Shown here: positions 23,003 through 33,656 of the stretch, one piece after another | Position numbering within the stretch: position 1 is the stretch's first letter | How the letters are laid out: every line of letters begins with the position of its first letter | Origin: Heloderma charlesbogerti | Lineage: Eukaryota > Chordata > Lepidosauria > Squamata > Helodermatidae | Reading direction: 5' to 3' | DNA: 64,000 bases | Assembly: GCA_026122225.1 (NCBI GenBank) | Contig: JANEZZ010000728.1 | Coordinates: 744,001-808,000 of the forward strand | Program-made: the position numbers and the translations under genes | Notes under the pieces: model-generated | Told to the model about the DNA's origin: nothing | What the model saw: only the letters and a program-made list of their open reading frames with translations | Database searches by the model: none

Positions 23003-23177
23003 AAGTAAGTCAGAATGAAAGCCTTGAAAGTTTAACCTGGGCTCCCTGTTTTTCTACACTCGGGTCTTGAGTTTGCTTCCTCTGCAAGTAACGTCTTTGT
23101 AGACCTATGTAGCAGACGTTATCAAAATCAGTGTGTGCACACACACTACTCTCTACATGCGCACATGCATGCGAGCA

Positions 23178-23215
<38 letters not shown>
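23178..23215. repeat. GC/CA microsatellite
   Basis: A GCGCGCGC stretch leads into a CA run. GCATGCGAGCATGCGC lies just before. Confidence 0.95.
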
Positions 23216-23900
23216 TTCTATACCAAGGCTATTAATTATCCTCCCAGCAAAGCAAGGCTAGTTCTCCTCCCACCATTCAGTACATCTGGGCTGGATATTA
23301 TACAGAGTCAGCATCAGGGGTCAGCACTGCCAGGCCCCTTCCAAGGCCCAGGAGGGAGACTACTGCTGATCCCCCAAAGCCCCCTGGCCTTCTACCTCCT
23401 CCTGCCCCCTGTTCATCTACACTCAAGCATGTGACCAGTCACAAAAGCAAGGAGAATGAAGAGAAGCAGCCTCCAGTAGCCTTGACCTTTTCTTCTGCGC
23501 AGTGGTACAAACTTGGCCTAGAAGGAGAGTGAAGCGAATGCATAGCGGTAACAGCAGCATCAGGGCTGGGGGCCCACTGAGGGCAGCTTGCCGAAAATCT
23601 CGAGCTAACACTCCTATTACCCTAGCGTCCTTGAATTAGGACTTTAAGGATTATCCCACAAAATCTAAAATGTGCCAAGGATGCACAGGCATCTGATCCT
23701 CATGAAAAGCCCCTTAGCTTTCATTTGTCTATTTTGCTTCATCAAAAAATGCTTTTAAACCTCTTATTTACACAGTCCTTTCTTAAGAATTTGGTGCACT
23801 AACACATTTCACTGGAACTTATTTTAAGACCTCGTTGTGTGTAAAAAAGAGAAAAAAAGGAACCCTCCTGAAGTTTCAGTCTTAACTGTTCAAGACTTGC

Positions 23901-24083
23901 CTCAAAGGGTTTTGGAGCACCAGGGTCGCTCAGACAAATGTGATAGTAATGAAACCGTCCACCGGTCTTACTGGCCAGCTCATGTAAAAATTTATTAGCT
24001 CCGGTATCATCACAGTTAAAGGAAATAGTATGAACTGGAATGTTCCGCTTAAGTTCGAGTTGAGCTAAAATTCTATTGGGGGG
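23901..24083 (-). CDS. VWA3B: VWA3B-like exon 13 (end of second VWA, GC donor)
   Basis: It encodes PPNRILAQLELKRNIPVHTI, then SFNCDDTGANKFLHELASKT and GGRFHYYHICLSDPGAPKPF plus Glu. It carries the last VWA strands and helix, matching exon 5 motif for motif. The acceptor is TATTTTCAG|CCC. I place the donor at GAG|GCAAGT, a GC-AG site in phase 0, because exon 14 must start in phase 0. The open frame runs on to GT sites near 23862 (GGAGG|GTTCC), but those leave phase 1 and do not join exon 14. The 3' end is therefore the least certain part. Confidence 0.82.
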
Positions 24084-24156
24084 CTGAAAATAAAAGAAAA
24101 GGAGATGTATTAAGAAACAGTCAATTAAAAGATTAACTGGCTTCAAACTATGGCAT

Positions 24157-24550
24157 GGTTCACACATAATGATAACTCATAGGTTGCTGAATTCTGGGTT
24201 GTCGCAATGTGTGAACGTGGCCATGGTTGTTAACTATGAACAACCCAGAAAGAGAACCCATGGTTTGTCGTTGGGTTGTAAACTCTGGGTTGTTACATGC
24301 AAACCCAGAAACATGGGTTGTGCATGGATTGCTTCACCAGGCTACAGAGGCAGTAAGCAAGAGAGGTTAAAAAAAAAAAAGCCACGTTACATGGGAGTAT
24401 TACAGCAGGCAATATATGGAGGAAGCAGGAGGAGGAGGAAAACAAACATTCCAGGGATTAAGAAAACAAACCACAGGTTGTTATATTGTCTGCCAGAACC
24501 CTGGGTAGTGCAACAAATAATAAAACATGGTTTAGCATTATGTGCAAACC
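24157..24550. mobile_element. Foldback element, hAT-like
   Basis: The left end GGTTCACACATAATG pairs with the right end CATTATGTGCAAACC. Interior repeats of TGGGTTGT-type motifs resemble the element at 29119. It has no coding capacity. Confidence 0.65.
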
Positions 24551-24789
24551 AGGCACATAATGCTAAACTTATATCTTCATGTATAGCTTAAGAAGTATAA
24601 AAGCCTTTAGCCATTGGTGCCATAACTGTCAATGGCTGAGACCACAGACTTCTATTAAAACCAAAAAGACCTGAATTTCTCGGGGGGAGCAAACTCCTTA
24701 TATATCTTTATAGTCGTTTATTAAATGAGCGTGACATTCTTTGGGGGGTGTTTCTCCACCTAACGTCATGAGCTTGCTGAAATCTCAAT

Positions 24790-24922
24790 GGGGTGGATCC
24801 AGACTAAGTCAGACGCACTTCGTTCCCATTTAAATCAATATGAAAAGTTAGTCATGACTAACTTCAGTCCCATAGATTTCAATGAGACCTAAATGAGACT
24901 AATATTGTCAGGGTTCAACCCC
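24790..24922. repeat. Foldback element related to 6322-6435
   Basis: GGGGTGGATCCAGACTAAGT pairs imperfectly with AATATTGTCAGGGTTCAACC. The core contains GTTAGTCATGACTAAC, a perfect palindrome. Confidence 0.7.
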
Positions 24923-25020
24923 ATGTTGCTTTTTGGATATATGCATCAAGTAACTTTCCTCTGGTTACATTGCAGTCTATAACTTTACAAGCTAATAACC
25001 TAAAACCCTGCAATTTTGCT

Positions 25021-25043
25021 GATATATATATATATATATATAT
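25021..25043. repeat. TA microsatellite
   Basis: An uninterrupted TA run. Confidence 0.95.
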
Positions 25044-26379
25044 TTATATTTTGAGAACCTGATCTCACTAACCTAGTTGTAGGCTTTGTACACGGCAGCC
25101 AGAGATACTACCAGTCACTGGCATGTGCAAAAAAACACCCGAAAAACAAAATAAAAAACCAAGTTATAGGCTTAAGTCAACTATTAATTATATTCAAGCA
25201 GTTCTACCATCATGGCTATCTGTGTAGTAGTTGGTGTATTCTTATAAGTAATTACATTACACACCAAATTCTGTAATTTGCATTTAGCATAGTGATCTTT
25301 CACAACCTGTAGAGTTGGAAGAAACCTTACATTCTCTCAGAAGAAGGCAAGACTTCGAAGGGTATGTTTTGAAAGTAACATTAGGGGGTTGAACCATGTT
25401 GGGCTGTTCGTTTGTTGTGTCTAGACCAGGAAGGCACCTGGCTAGGGAAGCCTGGTCTATAGCTTAGAGGGTGAAATTTTCTCAAGCACAAATACCTTCA
25501 TGAGGCTCAGACACCGTCCATCCATAATGTCCAACAGAACATATCTCATCATGTTGTGATGTCATGAAGTGCTATTCACCCCGCCCCACTCTGGCTGCAC
25601 ATCATTGGCTGCTACAGACAGTGGGAAGGGAAATGAGGAACATTCTGGCATTGCAACATGAAGTCAGTCCTATTAGATGTTAGAGAGGGGGAGCTAAATG
25701 CTTTCAGCAGCATCCCTGCATTTTGTGTAACATCTGGTTTCAGCTGGAGAGCTTCAGCTCCTGCCATCACACTATCTCCCTCCCCAACAGCCCCACTAAA
25801 ACCAGTGGAGCTAACTGCTGCTGAACCCACCTTCCACAATACCCCAACACCACCTTTTTACTGCAGCTTCACCTTCCCCAACCGGCCCCCCACCTAAGCT
25901 CCTTGCTCTGTTTCTCCTCCCTCCTTAGCCCTCCTCACATAGATGCCACTGCTTCCCCCTCTCCAACTGTCTTCCAAGACCCTCATCATTGCTGCTTCCC
26001 CTCCTCAATATCCACTCCACATCTATTGTTACCTTCCTTGCCCCACAACCACCACTGCTGGAGCTTGCCCAAGAACCTTGCCCCATTTCCCCCCTGCTCC
26101 CAGCCAGCTATCTATTATTGGAACTACCTACTTTGGGGGCTGAAAGATCATGCTTCCTCTGCCTTCTCCACCATCACCATGTCCTCCTCCCAATCCCTCA
26201 TGGTTCCAATGTGTGGCTGGAACAAAAGATGGGGAGGAGACAAAGGCATGTGTCTTCCTTGAACTGTCAGGTTAGCCCCTGTTTGGCCACCCCAGGTCTA
26301 CATCAAGGCTCTGCTTTGTCATATTGCCAGTGTTACATCATCACACTGTGCTGACATGGTTTGCTTCTTCCATAGATAC

Positions 26380-26478
26380 CTGATCAGGTCTCCCATCAGT
26401 AAGAAGATAAATGGCTTCAGTGTCACTATCCAAAAAGGCTATTTGAAGCGCTTTCAGGGTATTTGTAGAACTTCCAAC
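26380..26478 (-). CDS. VWA3B: VWA3B-like exon 12 (second VWA, T and TDG loops)
   Basis: It encodes VGSSTNTLKALQIAFLDSDT, then EAIYLLTDGRPDQ (33 codons). It supplies the conserved Thr loop (GSSTNT) and the TDG motif that complete the metal site begun in exon 10. The acceptor is GCTTAG|GTT and the donor is ATCAG|GTATCT. It is in phase 0 at both ends. Confidence 0.95.
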
Positions 26479-27627
26479 CTAAGCAGTCAATGGAAAAGCA
26501 ACAGAGAAAAATGGAGTCATTAACAGTTCCAAATTTGTGGAATAGTTTATCACGTCTATTTCTCAAATGTGCTGGTGAGAGGCACTGCACAATTTGTCCA
26601 GGGGAATGACTAATTTACTCTTTGTGTAGTCTAAATCATGATGAGCAACAGTTAAATAGATATAAGTGATAAATCGGCAGTTAATATTCAATAAATCTTT
26701 TAAAAGCAATGCATAAGCTTTATGTAGCTGTGATTTATAGATCCAAATAAAAATGTATTTTAGGAAATGCACTACAAATTCATTTCTGTGAACTGCTGGA
26801 ATGTGTGAGAGGGAGGGGGAGGAACTTCAAATGGAAGACGGCTACTAGCTATTTGGATCACTGGCACTTAATTACATTGACAGCAGCTTCAGATGTTACT
26901 TTGCCACACAGGAAATGGATGACCATATTCCTCAGTACTTCCTGTTCCTGTACAACACAGGTAAGGAACCTCTGGCCTGTGAGCCAAATATGAACTCCCT
27001 CAATCTGGACATCAGAACTCTCCCAAGGACACAGCGCATCACCAACCCTACTCTGGTATATTGATATTATTTACTCCATCCTGGTCTGTCCCCCAACAAC
27101 CAAACTGATGGGAGGGAAACTTGCAGAATTTGGGGAAAGAGAACAGTATGCAAATGTCTTGAAAATGTCTTATTTGTTGTTGTTCTCAAGTACTGAGCAC
27201 ATCTGTAACACCACCCATTTTTGGCTTGGTTCCACCCACTGCTAGAATGCCAGCCCTGATAGGTTTCAGCCAAGGTAACGTGGACCTCAACAAGAAAGAC
27301 ATTCCCTATCCCTGTTCTGCAACAAGATCACATCACAAAAACAACCTTCACAGTTTCCTTGCCTAGGAGTTGTGCAAACATGGGCATTTCTGGAAAGGGA
27401 AACACTGCTTTTGGATGTGACTTTATTGCGGAGGAGCAGGAAATATTAAGGAAATTGTGGATCATGTTCCTGCATGGCAGGATGATGTTCAAAGCTCTTC
27501 TTCAATGGAGAGAGAAAGGGAAGAGTAAATTCTTGCTTCAGAGATACTTCCCAAGAAATGTCTATGTTTCTAACAGTGCTGCAACTAAATATATTTTCAC
27601 ACATGACACTAAAAGCTCTTTGAGATT

Positions 27628-27955
27628 CAGTGGCCCAGTTTGGACTTCACACTCTTGTTCCAACAAACCACAGTTCATTGTATCAGGAATGCACCATACA
27701 CCCACATGCCAACTCCTCCTCTCACAGACCTGGCTTAACACAATACTTCCTCATTTGTTAAACTACAGTTTCCTGTGACATCTGAACTGGAAACTGCAAC
27801 TTGAGTTCCCCCTACAAACTAGGATTGCAAACCAGAGATTGATCCTGGATTGTAGGAGCACTCAAACCACAGCTTCCTGGTTCAAACGTCACAGCAAATG
27901 GTGGTCTGACAAACCTGGAAGTCTTGCGTTAAGCCAGGTGTGAAAAGAGGAGGAT
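27628..27955. repeat. Foldback-like repeat region
   Basis: CCCAGTTTGGACTTCACAC pairs imperfectly with GTGACATCTGAACTGG near 27776. AAACCACAGTTC/AAACCACAGCTT motifs repeat inside. It is probably a degraded relative of the element at 24157. Confidence 0.45.
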
Positions 27956-28196
27956 AGATGAGCCAGCATGGTGTCATGGCTTCAGTGTTGGACTAGGACC
28001 TGGGAGACCATGGGTTCAAATCCCCACTTCAGCCACAAAGGTCAGTGGGTCCCCTTGAGCAAGTCTATCTTTCAGCCTAACCTACTTCACATTGTTGTCG
28101 TGAGTTTAAAATGGGGGTGGGGGGGACCCTTGGACATCACACTGATTTCCTTGGAGGATGAGCAGAATAAAAATTTACTTAACAACCACCACCCAG
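27937..28196 (+). mobile_element. SINE-B
   Basis: Head GTGTTGGACTAGGACCTGGG and GGGTTCAAATCCCC (B box), body CAGCCTAACCTACTTCACAT, end AATAAAAATTTACTTAA. A 16-mer of the form GGAAGTCTTGC[G/A]TTAA flanks it (near 27917 and 28197) as a possible target duplication. Confidence 0.8.
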
Positions 28197-28604
28197 GAAG
28201 TCTTGCATTAACACTGGGCTCACAAGGGGGGGAAGGGGAGCACACAGGACATTTCCAGTGTGACATTGGATTGGACCAGGAATGTGACATCTTAACCAGG
28301 TCTCTTCTCACACAACTGTGAATGTTAACACAACATAGGAGACTGAAGAGAGCCATTTTAAATCAAATGTACATTCTAGCAAGCACGAATAGTAGATTCC
28401 AATAATGACACAAAAGATGCAAGAACTGATTAAGTAACTACTCATGCAAATAATCTAAATAGTATCTTACTACTTCCAAGGATTTGCATAATAAAAGCTT
28501 CATTGGAACCAAAAAGAAGTTTACACAAATCAGGACTGGGGTGGGTGCATTCCAGAAATAACTTAGGTCAGTTACATTTTCTTAAAGTTCCTTTCTATAT
28601 TTAC

Positions 28605-28736
28605 CTGTAGTCCCTTTACCCAAAGTAAAGCATCCTCCAAATTATGATCATTAACTTTAGCAAGTTTCTCTTTCCAAGCAACTGCCTCAGCATCGAATTT
28701 AACAAGGTTAAACCTGGTTTTGTTTTGCAGTTGTTC
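28605..28736 (-). CDS. VWA3B: VWA3B-like exon 11 (second VWA)
   Basis: It encodes EQLQNKTRFNLVKFDAEAVA, then WKEKLAKVNDHNLEDALLWV and KGLQ. RFNLVKFDAEAVAWKEKL is the second VWA strand and following helix; QISKFNLIR then LVKWQEK is the counterpart in the first VWA. The acceptor follows CTTTTTTTTGCAG and the donor is ACAG|GTAAAT. It is in phase 0 at both ends. Confidence 0.95.
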
Positions 28737-28992
28737 CTGCAAAAAAAAGGCTCCATTGAATTCTCATTCATATGAGAAACATCACAGTGTTTTTGTTTTT
28801 TTGTTTTGCTATACTTGAAAAGCAATCACTACAGAAGTAGATTCCATTCTTCTAGAAGTTAAATTTAAAATGGTTTATTAGTGGAGATAGTGAGGAAGAA
28901 TGACAATCTCTTGGAAATACTGGATCCACTTCATAATCTAACCATCCACCCATCCCAAACTGAAGAAAGCATCTACATTTGGGGAGAAGGAT

Positions 28993-29518
28993 TGTAGCTC
29001 AGTGGTAGAGCAGCTGCTTTGCATGCAGAAGGTGCAAAGTTCAAGTCCCGGCACCTCCAGATAGGACTGGGAAAGACTCCTGTCTGAAACCCTGGAGAAT
29101 CGCTTCTGGTCACTGACTGGGTTCGCACAACACGCTAACCCACACTCAGTGGTTGAGTGTGGGTTGTTGTTGAACCATGGGTTGTTAGTTGAACCATGGC
29201 TTAGCATGCAGTCTGAACCCAGGACATTTTCTGCAAGATGGCTTGTTAACCATGTAGTATGGCTTATTTTTCTCGAACAAGCCACCTTGAGAACCCATGG
29301 TTTGTTGCTGAGTTGTTCAATGTGGTTAACAAGCCACAGTGCATGGTTAACAAGCACACTGAGGAAAATGTCCTAGGTCTAGACAACACACTAACCCACA
29401 GTTCTACAACAACCCACACTCAACCACTGAGTATGGGTTAGTGTGTTGTGCGGAATGCCCTACTGTAGACAATACTGAGCTGGATGGACCAATGGTCTGA
29501 CTCTGTATAATGGAGCTG
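28993..29518 (+). mobile_element. Ala-SINE interrupted by a palindromic MITE
   Basis: The head (TGTAGCTCAGTGGTAGAGCA, TTTGCATGCAGAAGG) is closest to tRNA-Ala with a TGC anticodon. The body runs to 29118 and resumes at 29461 with ACTGTAGACAATACTGAGCT. The gap is the MITE at 29119-29460. Confidence 0.9.
29119..29460. mobile_element. Palindromic MITE inside an Ala-SINE
   Basis: The ends form imperfect inverted repeats of about 50 bp (GGGTTCGCACAACACGCTAA at left; complement of TTAGTGTGTTGTGCGGAATG at right). The interior has repeated AACCATGG-type motifs. No transposase is present. The end sequence and foldback form suggest a non-autonomous hAT-type element. Confidence 0.8.
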
Positions 29519-30306
29519 TAGTGGATTTGATACTGGAAGAGCTGGTGAGGAGTTTTAGTGAGTTCCCACAGCTGTGTCCTGTATAGTGTGTTAAATGCAT
29601 AGAGACCTGTGTAGTTTAACATAGCGAGCAGATTTTCGCTAACCAAAAAATAGGCCCCTGATGGGCAGCTTTCCTAGCGAGCCTCTCAAATTGGTACCAA
29701 GCGAGTGCAGCTCCATTTGTCAACAACTGTACATATGCCTAGCTATCTCACCCCGCTGAGATAGGGAGTAGTGTCTTATGTCACTCTTGAGCTGGGAGGC
29801 TCTCCCTCCTAAGTTGGAATGTTGGGGTCTCTCTCTCTCTCTATGGAAAGGCAATTAATTTTCCAGGCTGGAATGCTTTGAGACCTTTCGAGAATATGAG
29901 AGAGGGATATATAAGCTGGATAACAAAGCAATCCAATTTGGTCTTGCTCCAAGGGGGAACGCACGCTGCCAGCCTGGAGAACCCTGTCTCATATATCTTG
30001 GGGACACATATATACAACCAGCTGTGGCAAAGGTGCCTGCTTTGTCAACTGAAGTGGCATGAGCTTTCCTTTGTATATTCTTTCTGCTTCCATATATCAT
30101 CTCTGTGTAATCAATAAACTGTTACACTGATCCATTTGTGACTTTGTCTCATCTTGGTGGATATGAATCAGGTTTAATTGGGACCTAAGTCAATCAGGAT
30201 CCCATAATCAACACAGGAGCATTCTGTATTCTTATGGTGGGGATCATATTTCTGTGCATTCATTCTGTCTTGCAACCCTTGTCTTGGCACCATAGCTGTC
30301 ACTCAC

Positions 30307-30445
30307 CCGCATGAGCTGAAATATCTTGTTCTTCACCACTGGCAGTTTGTCTTTCATAGACTGAGATGTATCAATGAGAATATAGACGTGATCTTCTGTG
30401 ATTTCCCCAAAGAGTGCTCGGCTGCCTTGCTTCAACTCCTGAAGT
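30307..30445 (-). CDS. VWA3B: VWA3B-like exon 10 (second VWA, DxSxS)
   Basis: It encodes LQELKQGSRALFGEITEDHV, then YILIDTSQSMKDKLPVVKNK and IFQLMR. VYILIDTSQSM is the first VWA strand with a canonical DxSxS metal-ion-dependent adhesion motif, so this domain should be able to bind a divalent ion. The acceptor is TTTGTATAG|A and the donor CGG|GTGAGT is full consensus. It takes two bases from exon 9 and ends in phase 0. Confidence 0.95.
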
Positions 30446-30730
30446 CTATACAAAAATACTTTTCAATGAAATGAAAGGCACAATAAAGAACTGCGTGAAA
30501 TGGGTACTTTGCCATTTCTTAACCCACCTATGCTTGTAAAAAGCACCTAATTGATCTGATATAGGGGTCAAACAGACCCCTTTAAAAATAAGGTTACTAT
30601 AAACAATAACCTTTAAATATGAAAGTGTGTTAAAAAGTTATTGTTTAAAAGGGGTAGAGCTGTAGATGCAGTAAAGGTATCTAGGATCTCCCCATGTTAA
30701 TGCAGAGTAAGTGTGGCATTGTTGTCGGAG

Positions 30731-30865
30731 CAGCCTTCCCCAACCAGGTGTCTTCCAGATGCGTTGGACTACATCTCCCAGCATTCCCAGCCAGCATGGC
30801 CAATGGTCAGAAGTCCTGGGAGTTGTAGTGCAATATATCTGGAAGGCACCTTAGTAGGAAGGCTG
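30731..30865. mobile_element. FB-1 foldback MITE
   Basis: CAGCCTTCCCCAACCAGGTG pairs with the decayed right arm ending GGAAGGCTG. It abuts SINE-B at 30868. Confidence 0.85.
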
Positions 30866-30867
30866 GG

Positions 30868-31075
30868 TTAGAGCGTTGGACTAGAGCTGGTGACACCCAG
30901 GCTCCAATTTCCATGCAACCACTGGGCAACCCTGGGCCAATCACTATCTCTCAGCCTAACCTACCCTACAGGGCTGTTGTGAGGGTACAATGAGGTTGGC
31001 GTACCATGTATCCTTCTTGAGCTTCTTGGTGTAAAGGTGAGATATACATTTAATAAATAAATAATAATAAATCAA
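30868..31075 (+). mobile_element. SINE-B
   Basis: Head GAGCGTTGGACTAGAGCTGG, body CTCTCAGCCTAACCTACCCT, tail TTTAATAAATAAATAATAAT. Confidence 0.85.
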
Positions 31076-31089
31076 CCACTTTCCTGGAG

Positions 31090-31111
31090 AAGAGAGAGAG
31101 AGAGAGAGAGA
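31090..31111. repeat. AG microsatellite
   Basis: An uninterrupted GA run of about 11 units. Confidence 0.95.
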
Positions 31112-31460
31112 ATGGAGTACTAGAGATGAAGGGTGGACATTTTAAATTTGGAATCATTCAGATAATTTTGAAGGTCATATAATAAAATTATATTGGTAAT
31201 ATGAGCCTTTGCAAATGAATAGGTATACCTGGTCTATAATGTATTTCAACTAGGACACCATGTTTAAACTGCATTAACTATTATGTGTACGGCATCTTTT
31301 CATATGCTAATATAGAGAGTTAAAAAAAACCAAATACTAGTTTATTGCCATGCCTGGGTACTTCACAATTGCTTTAATCAGACACAGTTATATTTTGGAT
31401 ACTTTTTCCCAGCACAAGAAAATGCTTTTAAAAAGAGCTTTAATTAGAAAGCAAGCTTAC

Positions 31461-31615
31461 CTTCCTTCCATTTGGTCGAGAGCATTCTTCATCCGATCTT
31501 CATACTGCCTGCACCTTTCATTATTCAAATGTATGTGGACTATGGAGCCGTCTTCCAAGAATGTATGTACAAACTTGTCACAATATTTTGCATGGATGAC
31601 CTTCTTGTTAGTCTC
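31461..31615 (-). CDS. VWA3B: VWA3B-like exon 9
   Basis: It encodes ETNKKVIHAKYCDKFVHTFL, then EDGSIVHIHLNNERCRQYED and RMKNALDQMEG. The last part is the helical lead-in to the second VWA, like YKQRMEWL in exon 3. The acceptor follows GTTCTCTTAG and the donor is GGAAG|GTAAGC. It starts in phase 0 and ends with AG, making Arg with exon 10. Confidence 0.93.
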
Positions 31616-31878
31616 CTAAGAGAACAAAAAGGTGCAGTGGAGATTTCACGTGTGACCTTCACAAAGCATAATTGAACTTGCATTTATGTGCAAGTACCAA
31701 TGCAGAAATAAACTCCAAACATTTGTGTTTGTCAAATGTATCGACTGCGCAGAGGGGAATACTATTATCAAGTTCTCCTAGGCCCTCTCAAGGTTAGAAA
31801 AGATATAATACTGGGCGGTTGGAAATTCAATGTCTGACCTTTTGTAACAGGACTAGAGCACATGAAGCTTCTTATGCT

Positions 31879-32017
31879 TCTAGATCAGGAATGCTGAACA
31901 TGTGGTCTTCTAAGTGTTGCTGCTGGACTGCAACTCCCATCATCGTTCATATGCTGGCCAGGGCTAATGGGAGTTGCAGTCCAGCAGCACCTGCATGGCC
32001 ACCCCTGCTCTAGATCA
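31879..32017. mobile_element. FB-1 foldback MITE with clear target duplication
   Basis: The arms flank GGACTGCAACTCCCATCATC. The 9-mer TCTAGATCA occurs at both edges (31879-31887 and 32009-32017), which fits an 8-bp hAT-type target duplication. Confidence 0.88.
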
Positions 32018-32261
32018 ATAAACTGGGAATACATTTAAAGAAGTTGGTGAAACCATCCCTTTCTTCACATCAGTTGCTTAGCATAGGAAAAGAGCTAGAC
32101 CCCATCTTCTCCATGGTTGATAAGATGTCATTCGCTACACAATTTACTGAATGAGCCAAGTTCTTTGCATTCCTGCACTGAATAGGAAATGAAAATAATA
32201 ATGTGCAATAATTGCCCTTACATTTTACCCCTGGAAAACCTCTTTAAAACTTTACTTCAGG

Positions 32262-32560
32262 GGTGATGAACTTCAGGTCCGTGGGCCAAAGCTGGCCCAG
32301 CTGGAGTCCCAATCAAACCCTCCAGGGTTCCCCAGATGGTCACACATGCTTCTCCTGATCCCATTCCCTTGGTGGTTCCCTGGCTTATGCATGTTTTTCC
32401 CCCCATTCTGAAAGGTTGAAATGCCTCTCCTAAGACGTAGTTACTGGCAGTAAGAACTTTAAGCTAAAATAGGCTGGCATTTTTGGCCCTGCCCCTTTTG
32501 CCCTTGGTGAGAATTGTAGTCCAACACATCTGTAAAGCCCAGGTGAGAAAAACTGCAGTC
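32262..32560 (+). repeat. Rep-D copy
   Basis: It contains TGAAAGGTTGAAATGCCTCT and CAGTAAGAACTTTAAGCTAA, shared with five other places in the window. Confidence 0.8.
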
Positions 32561-32601
32561 CAGAAAAGAGCCAGACAGGCCTAAATGGGTGGGTTACCTA
32601 C

Positions 32602-32798
32602 AGCATCAGTTTGAAAAGATTCATCCTCTGGCTTGGTTTTTATGTCAACGATCCCATCTGCATGACGAAAAGTGCAATCGCCAAACGCTTTAGATATGGT
32701 CAGCTTCTGTGCTTTCAAGCCATTCTTCTGAAGCCACTCCTTGGAATTCACATAATCCTTTACTTTTGACTCACACACTGAATAGTCAACTTTGGCTG
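32602..32798 (-). CDS. VWA3B: VWA3B-like exon 8
   Basis: It encodes AKVDYSVCESKVKDYVNSKE, then WLQKNGLKAQKLTISKAFGD and CTFRHADGIVDIKTKPEDES. The WLQKNGLKAQKLTISKAF stretch resembles WLQLHGLKRNKLTFSQIL in exon 1 and WLKNHGLVARRLTIMDAL in exon 17, so a short motif of this type occurs three times. The acceptor is a tandem CAGCAG after TTTTTTTTATAT, so the start is 32798 or 32795, in frame either way. The donor is GCT|GTAGGT, phase 0. Confidence 0.93.
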
Positions 32799-33155
32799 CT
32801 GATATAAAAAAAATGTGAATGAATGAGCATGTGCTGGCATCCAACTGAACCCAATATACTCAACCCAACACCCTAGTCTTTAAATATATATCTATAGGTT
32901 TACAAGATATAATATTCAATGAATTAGAACATGTGACAAATCCATATGCCAAATCCTTATTTTTTTTCTTTATATAGCAATACTGCTTCTTTAAAATGAC
33001 TTAAAATGGGAAGCATCTTGTATAAAGCACAAAAAGTTTCAACTGTTTGTACCTAAACTGGGATTTTCAAATCCATCATCTGGAACTGAGATAAAGTGGT
33101 CATCTCCCTCTGAAGGCAGCTGCAGACCAGCCTCTTGCCTGATAAGGCTAGTAAC

Positions 33156-33239
33156 ATTGCAAGCCTATGCATGTTTACTCAGAAGTAACTCCCACTGAGT
33201 TCAATGGGACTTACGCTCAGGTAAGACTTTTGCAGCCCA
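33156..33239. repeat. FB-2 element
   Basis: TTGCAAGCCTATGCATG start, with the core ACTGAGTTCAATGGGACTTA. The right end is decayed. Confidence 0.7.
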
Positions 33240-33573
33240 AGTTCCTTAGTACAAAGTAAGGGATATACCCTTTAGATATCTAGTTAATCGATAAGATAAA
33301 GTCCTTTATAAAAGGCTAGGGGTCAGATATAATGTATTTATGTATTTATTTTAAATCAATCACTTCCAGTAAAGACTGAGCTTGTACTTGAACCCGGATC
33401 TCCTGGGACAAAATGCACCAAATGGGCAACTGAAGATGAAATTCATAACTGACACTATTAAGCAATGGATGGCCAAGTGGATTGGCAGGTTTGTACAGGA
33501 GCTGAATGGACAGAGGTCCTGGCTCTTGCCTGCTATTCCAGTGCTACCTACACTACCTACAATATGCTACCTA

Positions 33574-33656
33574 CAATTCTGTACAAATACACCTGGGTGT
33601 ACATCCCAATGACTTAAAAAGTCTTACTTCTGAGCAGACATACATAGGATTGCACT
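33574..33656. repeat. FB-2 element
   Basis: It is in the opposite orientation to the copy at 33156; it ends ATACATAGGATTGCA. Confidence 0.7.

Larger units (their letters stand above)
22242..23900 (-). other. VWA3B: Intron 13-14 (1.7 kb)
   Basis: It holds two dinucleotide microsatellite blocks (22925-23002 and 23178-23215). The rest is unremarkable. Confidence 0.75.
24084..26379 (-). other. VWA3B: Intron 12-13 (2.3 kb)
   Basis: It holds a foldback element (24157-24550), an FB-2-like foldback (24790-24922) and a TA microsatellite (25021-25043). The 25600-26330 stretch is C-rich on the plus strand with long chance frames but no gene. Confidence 0.8.
26479..28604 (-). other. VWA3B: Intron 11-12 (2.1 kb)
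   Basis: It holds a foldback-like repeat region (27628-27955) and SINE-B (27937-28196). The 26490-27620 stretch shows no recognisable element. Confidence 0.8.
28737..30306 (-). other. VWA3B: Intron 10-11 (1.6 kb)
   Basis: It holds an Ala-SINE (28993-29518) interrupted by a palindromic MITE (29119-29460). About 29520-30240 shows no recognisable family. Confidence 0.8.
30446..31460 (-). other. VWA3B: Intron 9-10 (1 kb)
   Basis: It holds FB-1 (30731-30865) directly abutting SINE-B (30868-31075), plus an AG microsatellite at 31090-31111. The rest is AT-rich and unremarkable. Confidence 0.8.
31616..32601 (-). other. VWA3B: Intron 8-9 (1 kb)
   Basis: It holds an FB-1 copy with a clean target duplication (31879-32017) and a Rep-D copy (32262-32560). 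The 31620-31870 stretch shows nothing recognisable. Confidence 0.8.

Noticed and set aside
23799..23900. Extending exon 13 to a GT donor near 23862
   Set aside because: All GT choices leave phase 1 while exon 14 must begin in phase 0. Kept as an open question in the findings.
25903..26354. Overlapping Pro/His/Ser-rich plus-strand frames
   Set aside because: They reflect a C-rich tract open in several frames at once, which points to base composition and not coding.
28993..29070. A functional tRNA-Ala gene
   Set aside because: The head resembles tRNA-Ala with boxes A and B, but it continues into the SINE body shared by three other copies, and the stems are imperfect. It is a SINE head.
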